Shown here one piece after another: positions 10,578 through 20,843 of a stretch of 64,000 nt of DNA; positions within the stretch are counted from its first letter, which is position 1; each line of letters opens with the position of its first letter. Below the pieces are notes generated by a model. It saw nothing but the letters and a program-made list of their open reading frames with translations, searched no databases and was not told the DNA's origin. The translations under genes and the position numbers were made by a program. This stretch comes from Schizophyllum amplum (lineage: Eukaryota > Basidiomycota > Agaricomycetes > Agaricales > Schizophyllaceae): positions 62,001 to 126,000 of the forward strand of contig VDMD01000011.1 in assembly GCA_007026445.1 (NCBI GenBank), given 5' to 3'.

Positions 10578-12221
10578 ATGCAGGGCCCATCTTCCAAAGG
10601 CCCGTCGCTCGAGCTCCCCATCTTCGAGAGGATGTCTTCCGTGCATCGCTCGATGGCGCCAGGTCGATATCCCAGCGCCCATAATCCACCGACCCCCATG
10701 CCCTCCCCGCCCGTATCGCGCTCGTCCTCGCCCGACCCGATAACAGCCGCGCCTGCGCCCACCCCCGTCCTCTCGCTGCCCTCCCCCATGCCCTCGCCCG
10801 CACCCTCGCGCCCCGCCTCGCCGACCCGCGCCACAGCCCCAAGCACCGCGTTCGATCCCGTCCTCGCCTTCCGCCCCGCCACCCGCGACGTCCTCCGCTC
10901 CATCGTCCCGCACGTCTTCCTCGAGAGCGCCCCGCAGAACGTCCTCGCGCGGCGTCTGGTGCTCCCCAAGGCCTGCGGTGCCTACACAGGCACCGTCCCA
11001 CGCGCGTACGCGGGCGGCCGCCGCCGCTGGCCGCGCCGCAATCCCACTCGCGCACTCACTGCCCGGTGCGACGCCCTGCGCGCGCGGGATGCGCTGCGAG
11101 CGCGGGGCCGCCGATACGACCCGCTGCGCCCCCTGCGCGGAAGCCCGCTCAAGCGTTGCGCTTATTGTGCGTGCAAGACTTACGTCCGATGCGTATCCGC
11201 AACTGACACCTTTTGCGCCACCAGACGCGGCGATGCTAAATGATGTTGGTGAAGATAGGCCGGCGCCCGTGGATGAAAGGTTGTCGTCCAGAGTCGATGC
11301 GCAGAAGACCGACAAGTCGGAGAAGAGGCGCTCGTGGAAGGTGCTTTACAGGTGAGTAGGTGCCCCTCTGAATACCGCCCGCTGCGCCTAGGCCCACCGC
11401 ACGAAGCACACCTACCCTCTCTTCTCACGTCGCGGTCCTCCTGACCCCCTCCATGCCGTTACCTCTTCATGAAACTGACAGAAGAATTGTCTATGAACTG
11501 TCTTCCCTCCTTCTTTCCATCTTTGCAGCTTCTCCCCGCCGTGAACAGTCAACTGACAGTCGCTTTCATTTACAGAACCATCGGCGCCAGCATCGGTCAA
11601 CTCACCAATCAGCGCTCCAAAGCAGACGCTTCGCCGCAGCAGAACCAACGTCCAACACTGACCAGCTCGCAAACAGAGCCAGCCTTGTCCCCGTCACGTG
11701 CCTCTTCACCTTCGCGTTCGTCCTCGCCATTGCGATTGTCTTTGTCTCTATCGCGTGCCACCTCCCTATCCTCGCGGCCGACCTCCCCCTCGCACATATC
11801 CCTCCCGGAAACCAGTCCCCGACTTTACAACGCCCGGACAGAGTCGCGCACGTCTCTACCAGAGAATACCCTTCTCCGACTGTCGAGCAACAAGTCCCAT
11901 CCTCAGCAATCCAGCGAAGCACAGCCCTCCGCTCGTCTTGCATCAGACAAGGCGTCTCATCCGTCAGACAAGGCTGCTCCTCCGTCAGAGAAGGCCTCTC
12001 CTCCATCGGACGAGGCCGCTCCTCCGTCAGACAAGGTCCCTCCTCTGTCAGATGAGGCCCCTCCTCCGTCAGACGAGGCCCGCCCCCGTCCCCGTGCCGC
12101 CCGCTCGGAGTCGCGGTTCTCGCTGCGCCCCCTCCGCCGCCCCACGCGCCCGTCTCTCCGCAACATCCTGCGCGCGCAGTCGTGCGAGCGGCCACCGCCG
12201 GTGCCGTCTATCGCGGTGTGA
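10578..12221 (+). CDS. Pro/Ser-rich low-complexity protein with heptad repeats
   Basis: I do not recognise a family. A consistent three-exon model (10578-11166, 11225-11351, 11576-12221) gives 453 aa. The N-terminus is Pro/Ser/Ala-rich, followed by a short ordered stretch (ATRDVLRSIVPHVFLESAPQ). Exon 2 is charged (DKSEKRRSWKVLYR) and exon 3 joins in frame as TIGASIGQLTNQR. The C-terminal half holds six to seven copies of a DKAAPPS-like heptad (about 11940-12085) and ends with a basic patch (SRFSLRPLRRPTRPSLR). There is no signal peptide or membrane segment. It is probably intrinsically disordered. The GC-rich part at 10970-11160 is open in two frames, so an extra intron there cannot be excluded. 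Confidence 0.5.
11940..12085 (+). repeat. 21-bp coding minisatellite (heptad repeats)
   Basis: Successive units read DKASHPS, DKAAPPS, EKASPPS, DEAAPPS, DKVPPLS, DEAPPPS. Unit length stays a multiple of three, so copy number can change without shifting frame. Confidence 0.85.
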
Positions 12222-12988
12222 GGAGCGCGGCTTGCCCATTCAATCTGGCCTCTTGCTCCCATGGACTTCTACATGATGCGTCCTTGGACTCTTATACGGA
12301 TTCTGCATCTGCATCTTGCTACTCATGATAGACTCCATGGCTAGTATCTATCTTACAGCCCATCTTTTTTATTCTACTTACCGTGCGCATCGCTCGCTCT
12401 ATACGACGGCTGCTTAGTCGACCAGCCGCAGCACTTCCTTCACCTTGCACTCGCTCCACCTTCCCTCTGCGGACGCACTGATTCTCTTTCGAGCCCCCTA
12501 ACCGCGGACGCTCTGTACAATTACACTGCATACAGCATATTCTCTCGCATCTTTACGTGCTCTTGCCCAGGTCTCGTCATCCTTTACGCTCATCATCCTC
12601 CATTGTTCACGTCTCATCTCGTCACCTCTTGTCATCTTCCACGTCTCCCGATCTTGCTCACGTTCGTCATCCTTGTTCACGTCTCTTATCCTTGTCCATG
12701 CCCTGTCCTCGACCTTCATGACCCGCCACTAGATTGCCATGCTGTACATATACCCTATCCTTCAAAGGCCTAGAATCATCATCAGCACCGCACGGGTCCA
12801 CCATGCATTGCGACGCGCACGTTTCGTGAAATAATGCTCGCAGCTGATGGATGAGTATGAAGTCGAACCAATGTTGAGCCCTGCTTGGTCTTGTTTGTAT
12901 TTGTGGGTCCGCGGTTACTTCCGTCGCCATCGACGGCACGAAGTCCGTGTTGCCTCCATTGGGGCTCAGTACGCTCTATTCAGGAGGA
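12222..12988. other. 3' flank, CT-rich, no gene recognised
   Basis: Downstream of the heptad-repeat gene the plus strand is pyrimidine-rich with repeated CACGT/CTCATC strings (12560-12700). No exon chain is visible. It ends at the TA (12989-12990) used by the left TA element. Confidence 0.5.
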
Positions 12989-13562
12989 TACACAGCTGGC
13001 CATCAACTCACGCGCAGCGCATGAGAAAGGCTTGCGAGTAAATCAAGGGCTGCTCGCGGTTTACTCGCAAGTAGACTTCGGTTTGCTCACAATAAAGTCA
13101 TCAGATGGACCATCAATTCCTTCTGTCTTTGATGGGTCTGGACCTCACCGAAAGAGGTAATCTTATGAGTCACCGTAGGACCATCACCGTTTTGCCGTAC
13201 CGTGCGCGTGCCATTTTCTGCCTCCCTAGGCCGTAGACAGGAGACAACAACGATTTATTATGCTACGTATACTGTGGTAGGATGTACGACTAAGAGCGGG
13301 GGACAAAGGGCTAGCGCGCAACCGGAAGAGCACGCGCCGGGAACGAGGTTGCGTCCACCACCCGACGTTACGCTCCGACGACGGCGCTGTTCCTCCATGC
13401 ATATTAGCGGCTGTCTGTAGTGAACAGGTTGGTATGTACTCTATAAGGGTACTATGCAACCTGCTACACACCTGGGCCAACGGCTCAACCAGAGACGGGG
13501 TCTGGACGGGGTGCAACAGTGAGGAGAACATGGCAGGAAGCAAGGCGCGCTGGACTTCACGA

Positions 13563-14173
13563 TAGTGTTGCCGACGATTCGTGCTAGCTCGGGGACGATC
13601 CGTTCCGTGCTGCAGCACGTTATCCTAAACAGGAAAGCGTTTTGATGCACAACTCGGATCGAATCGTAGCTCGATATAAAAAATCCTACCATTATATCCC
13701 GGCTTGACAGACCTTGTCCTGCGCTCTGAGGCTCAGGCAGATCCCCCCGACAGCACTTCGCACCCACACAGGTATCAAACGCACCTACGGGGGGGTCCGG
13801 GAGCTTCGAGAGATCTCGCGCCGCGCCGTCGTTGTCGTTGGCCTCTCAAAATTCTCTCTCTTTCCATCGTGTTCCGCCAGCCCGTGTCGCTGGCTACACA
13901 ACAGGATGAGGCGGCGTCCAGCGCTCGACAATACTTAATATACATATATTAGACGTCAACTCACACTCTGGGATGTTTTTTAGATCTAAAGGTGTCTTCA
14001 GAGGTCCTGTAGGCAGATGTTTACAACAAGTTGAACTTGCGCGAGGGCGAGCGGGCTACGGCAATTGCCGATATTATATTCCGAGCTAACTCGCAGCTTG
14101 CTCGGATCGAAACGATTGTATTTCCTGAATTTTCTAGCACGGAACGAAACGAAACGGATCGTCGGCAACACTA
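13563..14173. mobile_element. hAT-type non-autonomous element, 611 bp, nested
   Basis: Terminal inverted repeats TAGTGTTGCCGACGAT...ATCGTCGGCAACACTA are flanked by the exact 8-bp duplication CTTCACGA (13555-13562 and 14174-14181). The homologous position in the right TA element (about 18695-18702) is uninterrupted, so the insertion is proven by an empty-site comparison within the window. There is no transposase. The 8-bp duplication and TAGTGTTG ends fit hAT. Confidence 0.9.
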
Positions 14174-14305
14174 CTTCACGAAACGACGAAGTTCCTCGAT
14201 CGTCGTATGCGCCACCATGCGGTCCCATTTGCAAGCAACCCACGCCAGTCCCGTTGCTCGCGAGAAACTCGCAAGTCGCCCTGGACCCGCGATTTACTCG
14301 TGAGT

Positions 14306-15965
14306 TAGTCTCGTGCCCATCCGTTCGCTCCGCCACTGCACCCACAAGGACCCACCCCACAACGTGGGCGCACGTTTTTCGGTATTCGGGCGGTATTGAA
14401 AAGTGGAGAGCAGTGAGCGGAGCGAACGTCTGGCGCATTCGGCGCGGGTTAGCTAGGATAACGTCATAGGTGAAATACCGCCCGCGTCGCGTGCGCGGCA
14501 GCTGCAGGTGGGCGTCGACGCGGACGACGTTGGGCCGCCGGCTTTCGTGTATGACTTCCCAGCACGACGGCTTTGATTGAACATCAAGACTGGACGACCG
14601 ATACGGCTCAGCGGAGGGGAAATGAAAGCCCGTAGAGGACGAAGCCCGTGATCACGTGCCCCCGGGGCGGAATTTGCCGAGCAGCGACTCGCCGTGCTGC
14701 GACGAGGATATAGCACTTCAGCTGCAGTGCCGCCCTTCTGAGGAAGGTGTATTCACTCCGAGGGGCCAATCTGGCTAGAAGTTTGTTGCTGGTACAGTCA
14801 GGAAGCATCTGAGAGAGCGAGAGTAACTCGTGTGAGTCGTGTCGGCGCTGGCGATTGCCGCGCAGCGCCTGGAGAAGGTTGTGCTCCTCAGGCCTCAGGA
14901 ATCAACGGAGCCCTTCTGAGAAGGCTACTCGCAGCGATTCCATGTAGCCATACCACTCAAGATAAAACGATGCTCGTCCGCGCCGTGTCACGCCGACAGA
15001 GGCACAATCGCACTGCGACCGATTGTTCAGTCATTTTACTCAAGAGACGCGAGCTTTTACATCGCGGCAAAGCTCCCCTTTCTCGGACGAGAGGCGCTAG
15101 AGCAAGAAGTGTGCGCCCAGTGCTATACCCTCGTCGCCTCTCGTCGCCGGCTACCTCCGCCGTAAAGCGCACGTGTTCCCTTCCTTCGCTGTACTTTGCC
15201 CTGACTTTGCCCGCCTACGGTGTTCTCTCAGCTCTGATTTCCTTTATATGCTTCATTCCATCCGTCGTATTATGAGGACCATACATAAACATCGGCACGA
15301 GAAGGGCCAACGTCGTCCGCGTCGACGCCCACCTGCAGCTGCCGCGCACGCGACGCGGGCGGTATTTCACCTACTATTCGTCACCCAGTGTATAAACATT
15401 CGTTGAGATCAGCCCATCAATATTGACACACTGTCCAATCGACCTCTTGTGGTTGGAAAATCTCGTTAAAAAGACGGATCTGTATACAATTATGTACGCT
15501 GAATACGATGGTGAAGACCGCTTCTTCATAGCCGAAAGCGGTGGCCAGCTGCTCGCCCAGAGGCCTCCAGGAAAACGAGAGATACATTGATGCCAGTGAT
15601 GGCATCAATCCTTCGTTTCCTGCTCGTCGAGGCTGCCTCTCAACAACGACTGCAGCTATGCTCAAGCGGTGTTCACCATCGTGTTTGGGGTACATAAAAA
15701 CGTATGCCTAGGGTTTTTCAGCGAAATTTTCCGACCACAAGAGGTCGTTTGGACAGTGTGTCAATATCCGCAACGAATATTTATACACTGGGTGACGAAT
15801 AGTATGACGTTATCCTAGCTAACCCGCGCCGAATGCGCCAGACGTTCGCTCCGCTCACTGCTCTCCACTTTTCAATACCGCCCGAATACCGAAAAACGTG
15901 CGCCCACGTTGTGGGGTGGGTCCTTGTGGGTGCAGTGGCGGAGCGAACGGATGGGCACGAGACTA
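14306..15965. mobile_element. nested element with about 225-bp terminal inverted repeats (MULE-like)
   Basis: The ends start TAGTCTCGTGCCCATCCG and are inverted repeats for about 225 bp (14306-14533 against 15312-15371 plus 15803-15965; the right repeat is itself interrupted). CTCGTGAGT is duplicated at 14297-14305 and 15966-15974, 9 bp as in Mutator-like elements. The unoccupied site is seen in the right TA copy (18567-18575). Length without the inner insertion is about 1.23 kb. No transposase was found, so class assignment rests on repeat length and target duplication only. Confidence 0.8.
15374..15802. mobile_element. 429-bp MITE with TA duplication inside the MULE-like terminal repeat
   Basis: The ends CTATTCGTCACCCAGTGTAT... 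are inverted repeats for about 85 bp with one small indel. TA flanks both ends (15372-15373, 15803-15804). The intact counterpart of the target (GGTGAAATACC next to GTCATA, about 14462-14480 in inverted form) shows the empty site. This is the third and innermost insertion level. Confidence 0.88.
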
Positions 15966-16298
15966 CTCGTGAGTAAAATGATGACTTTTTTGTGATCTGC
16001 ACGCAATCTGACTGCGCGCAAACCGCGAGCTGCGCACGATTTACTCGTGAGTATTTCAGCTTGCAAGTAAATCACGAGTTAGTTTCTGGCAGTGTAGCAA
16101 GTGCATTCTCTCGAATGCACGGTCTGTTCCTTGGCTCCGTATGCGCGCGGACACCAGTCTTTCTCAATTCCCAGCCAGAGACCAGAAATAGAAATGGGAT
16201 CCGTCGGCATTGGCGATTGATGCAGTGCAGCTCCCACCATAAAAGCACAGCTATATCGTAAACTTCCTACCTGGATCGACATCCTCCGCACCGTCATC

Positions 16299-18433
16299 AT
16301 GGCCTTGTCGCGACGCATTCTGTTCCTCACTCATTGTGAGCAGGGGCAGAGTAACATTCATCTGGCAGTCGCGTTTAGTGTTGGTCGGGCTCAGGCCAAA
16401 GCCTCCTTACCCGGCCCGACCCGGCCCTCTAAAGCCTGACCCGAGCCTGGCCCGACGGCGGGCTTGAGCAGGGCTCAGGCTCAGGGCTTGTGTTGGGGAA
16501 ACCCGGAGCCCGAGGCTCCAGCCCTGGGCTTTCACGGTCCTAAATGTAGACGGTCAGGGGCTTTCAGTGTCTACGATGTTGCTACTAACCATTATATCCA
16601 GTTCTATCTACCATCTCCGGCTGCGACTGACTTACACGAGCCGTCGCGCACGTTCGAATTACGCGCCGACGCGTCGCGTCACTTGTGTCACACCCGTGAC
16701 ATGTGTCGCTCAACAACGTGACGCGGTGGCGCGCGCACATCTTCGGGGCGTCTTTGCATGGGGTGCTCCGTCCACAAGACACGAGCAGTCCTAGAGCAAT
16801 GTAAGCATGTATAAGTATGCCTACATGTCATTTTTTCCTCCTTGCAGGTGAATTGACATTACAAGTTAAAAGCCCTGGGCTCGAGCCCGGGGCTTCGGCC
16901 GGGCTCAGGCTTTTGGGGGCTCGGGCCAGGGCTCAGGATGTTGGTGAGCCTCAGCCCGACAAAGCCTGGCCTGACCCTCCAAAACCCGGCCCGGCCCGAG
17001 CCCGACCAACACTAGTCGCGTTTGAACTGCACTCGCGCGCGATCCCGGGGCTGGAGGTGCACTTGGCATCGTTCCCCGCGTTGCGCAAGCGGTTTGAGCG
17101 GATGCGTGGTGCCGTGCGCGAAGGCGAGATGCCGCCGACGTTCCATGACATCGAGGGCCTCCCTCAGTTCGAGGGCCAAGCGCGCACGAGTCTGACGGTG
17201 GGCCCATTCCGCCATCCGCCGACGCGCGACTTTTGTCGCGCCTTCGCGGAGTTCATGATGCCATGGACGCCAGAGGAGTACATTGTGAGGATTTGCTGCT
17301 ACGTGTGGTGTACTCACCTGACTGACGCATATCTCCAGAGTATTGTGAACGAGACTTCGGCAGTCATCGAGCGCGTTGACCCCCACCTCATCTTCGTCGA
17401 TACCATGTTCAGCCACGCGATGGACGCATGCAATCTCCTTCGCCGTTCATACCACGTCCTATCACCCCTCCTCCCCTCGCTTGTCTGCAACCAAAATCAG
17501 CCGCTCGTCCGCCGTCTCTTCCGCTACCCGATGTCCGGTACGGGCATGCCATACCCTCTTCCGCTCAGTCTTATTCCAGCCAACCTCCTGTACTTCGTCA
17601 CCATGATCTACTATGCACTGAGGAGCAAGCCACTGAACAGTGCAAATGCGGCGCGCGCCGCACGGGGCTGCCCGGGCTCGTACCCCCTCATGGATCTCAC
17701 GTACGTCTCGCCCGAACGCACATACATCACACCTGGCGTTGCAGAGGTGGACCTTCCATTCGACTGCCCCTCCACGCTGCACCTTTGTGGGCCTATCTCT
17801 GCCGACTTTGTTTCGCTTCGCGATGGCGACCCGGAGCTGGCGACATGGCTCGACCGCGGGGAGACGGTCCTCATGATCATGGGCACGCACTTCGACTATG
17901 ACGAGCCGCTCGCGAGGCGCGTGCTCGAAGGGCTGCTTGGTGGCGTTGATGCTACCACTCAGATCCTATGGAAGGTCCCGAATCGAGATGAGCTGGGCGC
18001 CGTGTTTGACGAGGTGTTGACGACGGCGCGCGACCGCGACCGCGTGCGTGCGGTAACATGGTTCGACGCGGAACCTGCGGCAATTCTGGAGCACGAAAAC
18101 GTCGTGTGCTACGTCCATCATGGCGGAGCGAACTCTTACTATGAGTGCGCAAGGGCGGGGAAGCCGCAGGTTGTGCTAGCGCAGTGGGTGGACACGTACT
18201 ATAATGCGGTGGCGGCCGAGTACGCAGGGCTTGGGGTGTATGGGAACAAGTCGTGCGCGCCAGATGTGAGCTCCACGGAGCTCAGTCTGGCGCTCAAGCG
18301 GGCTACTTCGGGAGAAGATGCCGCGCGTATGCGGGAGCGCGCAGGAGAAGTTGCCGTCAAATGCTGCGAAGCGGGAGGGCGGCAGCGCGCGGCGGACATC
18401 GTTGTGGGCCTTTTGGGAACCAAAGCCGCTTGA
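16299..18433 (+). pseudogene. UGT3, GT1 glycosyltransferase split by a hAT element
   Basis: The gene starts at 16299 (MALSRRILFLTHCEQGQSN) behind a leader matching that of UGT2 (GATCGACATCCTCCGCACC). The coding frame is interrupted after HLAVAF by a 639-bp element at 16376-17014 and resumes with ELHSRAIPGLEVHLASFPAL. Read straight into the element, translation ends after about 25 foreign residues at a TGA. Downstream everything is open: the shared phase-0 intron is at 17285-17338 and the donor-binding region is complete (VHHGGANSYYE, GKPQVVLAQW) to the stop at 18431-18433. So the insertion is the only visible lesion. A chimeric frame beginning at an ATG inside the element (16817) is in phase with the rest of the UGT. 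Its 3' flank continues beyond the right TA element at about 20082 with sequence matching the UGT1 and UGT2 3' flanks. Confidence 0.9.
16376..17014. mobile_element. hAT-type non-autonomous element, 639 bp, inside UGT3 exon 1
   Basis: The ends are perfect 17-bp inverted repeats, TAGTGTTGGTCGGGCTC and its complement. The 8-bp duplication GTCGCGTT lies at 16368-16375 and 17015-17022. UGT2 has the empty site (CAGTCGCGTTCGAAC). Subterminal regions are packed with GGGCTCAGGCC/GGCCCGAGCC strings. It carries no transposase but has an intron-like stretch (GTAAGC at 16801 to CTTGCAG at 16847) that may be left from a parent element. Confidence 0.92.
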
Positions 18434-18446
18434 GCCTCCGTCGTTA

Positions 18447-20079
18447 CACTGCCAGAAACTAACTCGTGATTTACTTGCAAGCTGAAATACTCACGAGTAA
18501 ATCGTGCGCAGCTCGCGGTTTGCGCGCAGTCAGATTGCGTGCAGATCACAAAAAAGTCATCATTTTACTCACGAGTAAATCGCGGGCGACTTGCGAGTTT
18601 CTCACGAGCAACGGGACTGGCGCAGGACTGGCGTGGGTTGCTTGCAAATGGGACCGCATGGTGGCGCATACGACGATCGAGGAACTTCGTCGTTTCGTGA
18701 AGTCCAGCGCGCCTTGCTTCCTGCCATGTTCTTCTCACTGTTGCACCCCGTCCAGACCCCGTCTCTGGTTGAGCCGTTGGCCCTAGCCTGGTGACCAAGT
18801 CCTCCAACCGCGTGCGGAGCCGCGTTGGAGGGCTTGGTAAATCCGGCCGGGATTTTGGCTGACAGGACAGATGATCGAAAACGTGCGCGGTTGCGCGGAC
18901 CGAGGCATAAAAAGTTGCCATATATGGACTTGGTACTGCACGCCCGCGGCGCGCGTCGACGCGTTCTTTGTCCTTCCCTTCACGATGAAACATCCCTCGT
19001 AATCTTACGAAGGTCCTCCGACGCTGCTGGCTCTAAGTCACCGTCGTGCAGTATGATTTCTGTCAGAAAAATTCCGTCATGGTCATGGTCCAGGCGCAAA
19101 TCAAGGCGCATCTGCCGACACGATGACGGGCATTTGGCTAAGCTTCAAGCGGCCTGAATCCAGGGATTGCGGGCGAAGACACTCTACGCTAGAGAGTTCA
19201 TACCCGGTAAGAGCCTACCCCCTGAGGGAAGAGAGCTCCATTGACATGTCCGAGTGTACTTGCATGAGTAGGATATCGAGCATTTGCTATGTTGACGGTG
19301 TGCAGAGCCAGTTGTTCAGCGTGCATGAGTTGTTTATTAGATGTGGCAACAGAATATGATGAGTTTCGAGACGGCATAAGCATAGGTGAGTGAAGTACAA
19401 GGACCGTGTTGACGCGCGGGCGCGCAGTACCAAGTCCATATATGGCAACTTTTTATGCCTCGGTCCGCGCAACCGCGCACGTTTTCGATCATCTGTCCTG
19501 TCAGCCAAAATCCCGGCCGGATTTACCGGTCCCTCCCCAGACGCTTCGCTTGTCAGGGGAGGGATCGGACTCCGGTCTACGTTGGCCCAGGTGTGTAGCA
19601 GGTTGCATAGTACCCTTATAGAGTACATACCAACCTGTTCACTACAGACAGCCGCTAATATGCATGGAGGAACAGCGCCGTCGTCGGAGCGTAACGTCGG
19701 GTGGTGGACGCAACCTCGTTCCCGGCGCGTGCTCTTCCGGTTGCGCGCTAGCCCTTTGTCCCCCGCTCTTAGTCGTACATCCTACCACAGTATACGTAGC
19801 ATAATAAATCGTTGTTGTCTCCTGTCTACGGCCTAGGGAGGCAGAAAATGGCACGCGCACGGTACGGCAAAACGGTGATGGTCCTACGGTGACTCATAAG
19901 ATTACCTCTTTCGGTGAGGTCCAGACCCATCAAAGACGCATCAACAGAAGGAATTGATGGTCCATCTGATGACTTTATTGTGAGCAAACCGAAGTCTACT
20001 TGCGAGTAAACCGCGAGCAGCCCTTGATTTACTCGCAAGCCTTTCTCATGCGCTGCGCGTGAGTTGATGGCCAGCTGTG
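18447..20079 (+). mobile_element. right copy of TA-target element in the UGT3 3' flank
   Basis: The same family as 12991-16094, in opposite orientation: it starts CACTGCCAGAAACTAACTCG and ends with the complement of CACAGCTGGCCATCAACTCA. TA is at 18445-18446 and 20080-20081. About 828 bp remain after removal of the nested element. The sequence just before it (GCTTGAGCCTCCG) and just after it (ACCGAACAGTTAGACC...AATAGAT) continue into one another in the UGT1 3' flank. This shows an insertion into the UGT3 downstream region rather than the end of a gene-carrying transposon. Confidence 0.87.
18784..19580. mobile_element. hAT-like element, 797 bp, nested in right TA element
   Basis: The duplication GTTGGCCC lies at 18776-18783 and 19581-19588. 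The empty site is in the left TA copy (about 13477-13490). The short ends are TAGCCTGGTGACC and the complement of GTAGACCGGAGTCC. Inside them is a longer inverted repeat of about 105 bp (18836-18940 against 19424-19533), and each end also has a subterminal hairpin (CCTCCAAC...GTTGGAGG and TCCCTCCCC...GGGGAGGGA). No transposase. hAT is the best guess from the 8-bp duplication. Confidence 0.78.
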
Positions 20080-20775
20080 TACGAACCGAACAGTTAGACC
20101 GTTAGAATAGATCTGAGCATGCTGGTTGCTGTCTGCTTTGTCACTGTGTATTCAGGTCGTCGTCACTCGTCACAGCCAGGTCGAACATTGTGACATCGGC
20201 TTTTGCCGACAGCTTCTGAATCGCGAAGGTGCGTTCTACCTTCAATCCTCAACATCGACGGGGCTCAGGCGGGGCTACTCGCCGACGATCGTGGCCAGAG
20301 GGCTGATCCCCGACTCTCCGATTCCGAAGGAAGGAGGGTTTGTCTGGGAAATATCGTGCCAGGCACTGTATACAAGCGACTGCAATTAATCCTTTTTTGG
20401 CAATAGTTCCAGACTGGTCTCTGACCGCTTCGGCCGAACGTCCGCCAGCCCATTTTGTCTGCCTACTCACGTATTCCCCACAGCTTCAGAATCGGATTCT
20501 GGTCTTGCCTTTCGTCCTACGTCTACGATATGTCCACCCATGTGCTACCTTATTGACTGAAGTTATACTGGTACGTACAGCGGAACAGTACTTAGGGTAG
20601 GTAGATGGACCCAGGCAGTCACAGTATGTAACGCATTGTGACATATCAACATTGCCCCGGTGCCGAGCGCCTTCAGATGCGCGTCGAGCTTGCAGGGCTT
20701 GCTCTGCTGCATGAGTCCTGCCGAACGTTTGGCCAACGTACATCACGAAAAGGGGGTCCCCGAAGAGGTGATGTC

Positions 20776-20843
20776 AGGTGTCCTCAGGACTTCGGGTCCG
20801 AGGCAAGTCGCCTCAGGTGTGCTCGCATGTCCTGAGGACACCT
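20776..20843. repeat. 15-bp perfect inverted repeat (hairpin)
   Basis: AGGTGTCCTCAGGAC at 20776-20790 is followed after 38 bp by its exact complement at 20829-20843. It is isolated and has no gene context. Confidence 0.8.

Larger units (their letters stand above)
12991..16094 (-). mobile_element. left copy of TA-target element (about 0.82 kb, interrupted by nested insertions)
   Basis: The outer ends are CACAGCTGGCCATCAACTCA on the left and the complement of CACTGCCAGAAACTAACTCG on the right, imperfect terminal repeats of each other, with TA outside both (12989-12990, 16095-16096). After removal of the nested elements about 816 bp remain. These match the right copy (18447-20079) in reverse orientation along the full length. 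There is no transposase reading frame. Subterminal TTTACTCGCAAG/TTTACTCGTGAG motifs occur at least six times on both strands and may be transposase binding sites (inference). TA duplication suggests a non-autonomous Tc1/mariner-type element. Confidence 0.85.

Noticed and set aside
16817..18433. A single 538-residue UGT gene starting at 16817
   Set aside because: The first 200 bp of that frame lie inside the hAT element and the frame includes the unspliced UGT intron. The true gene start is at 16299, on the other side of the insertion.
12991..20079. One large transposon carrying the UGT gene between long terminal inverted repeats
   Set aside because: Each arm is a complete element with its own two ends and TA duplications. 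UGT 3' flank reappears outside the right arm, so two separate insertions explain the data better.
12991..20079. LTR retrotransposon
   Set aside because: The long repeats are inverted, not direct, and there is no reverse transcriptase, integrase, primer-binding site or 5-bp duplication.
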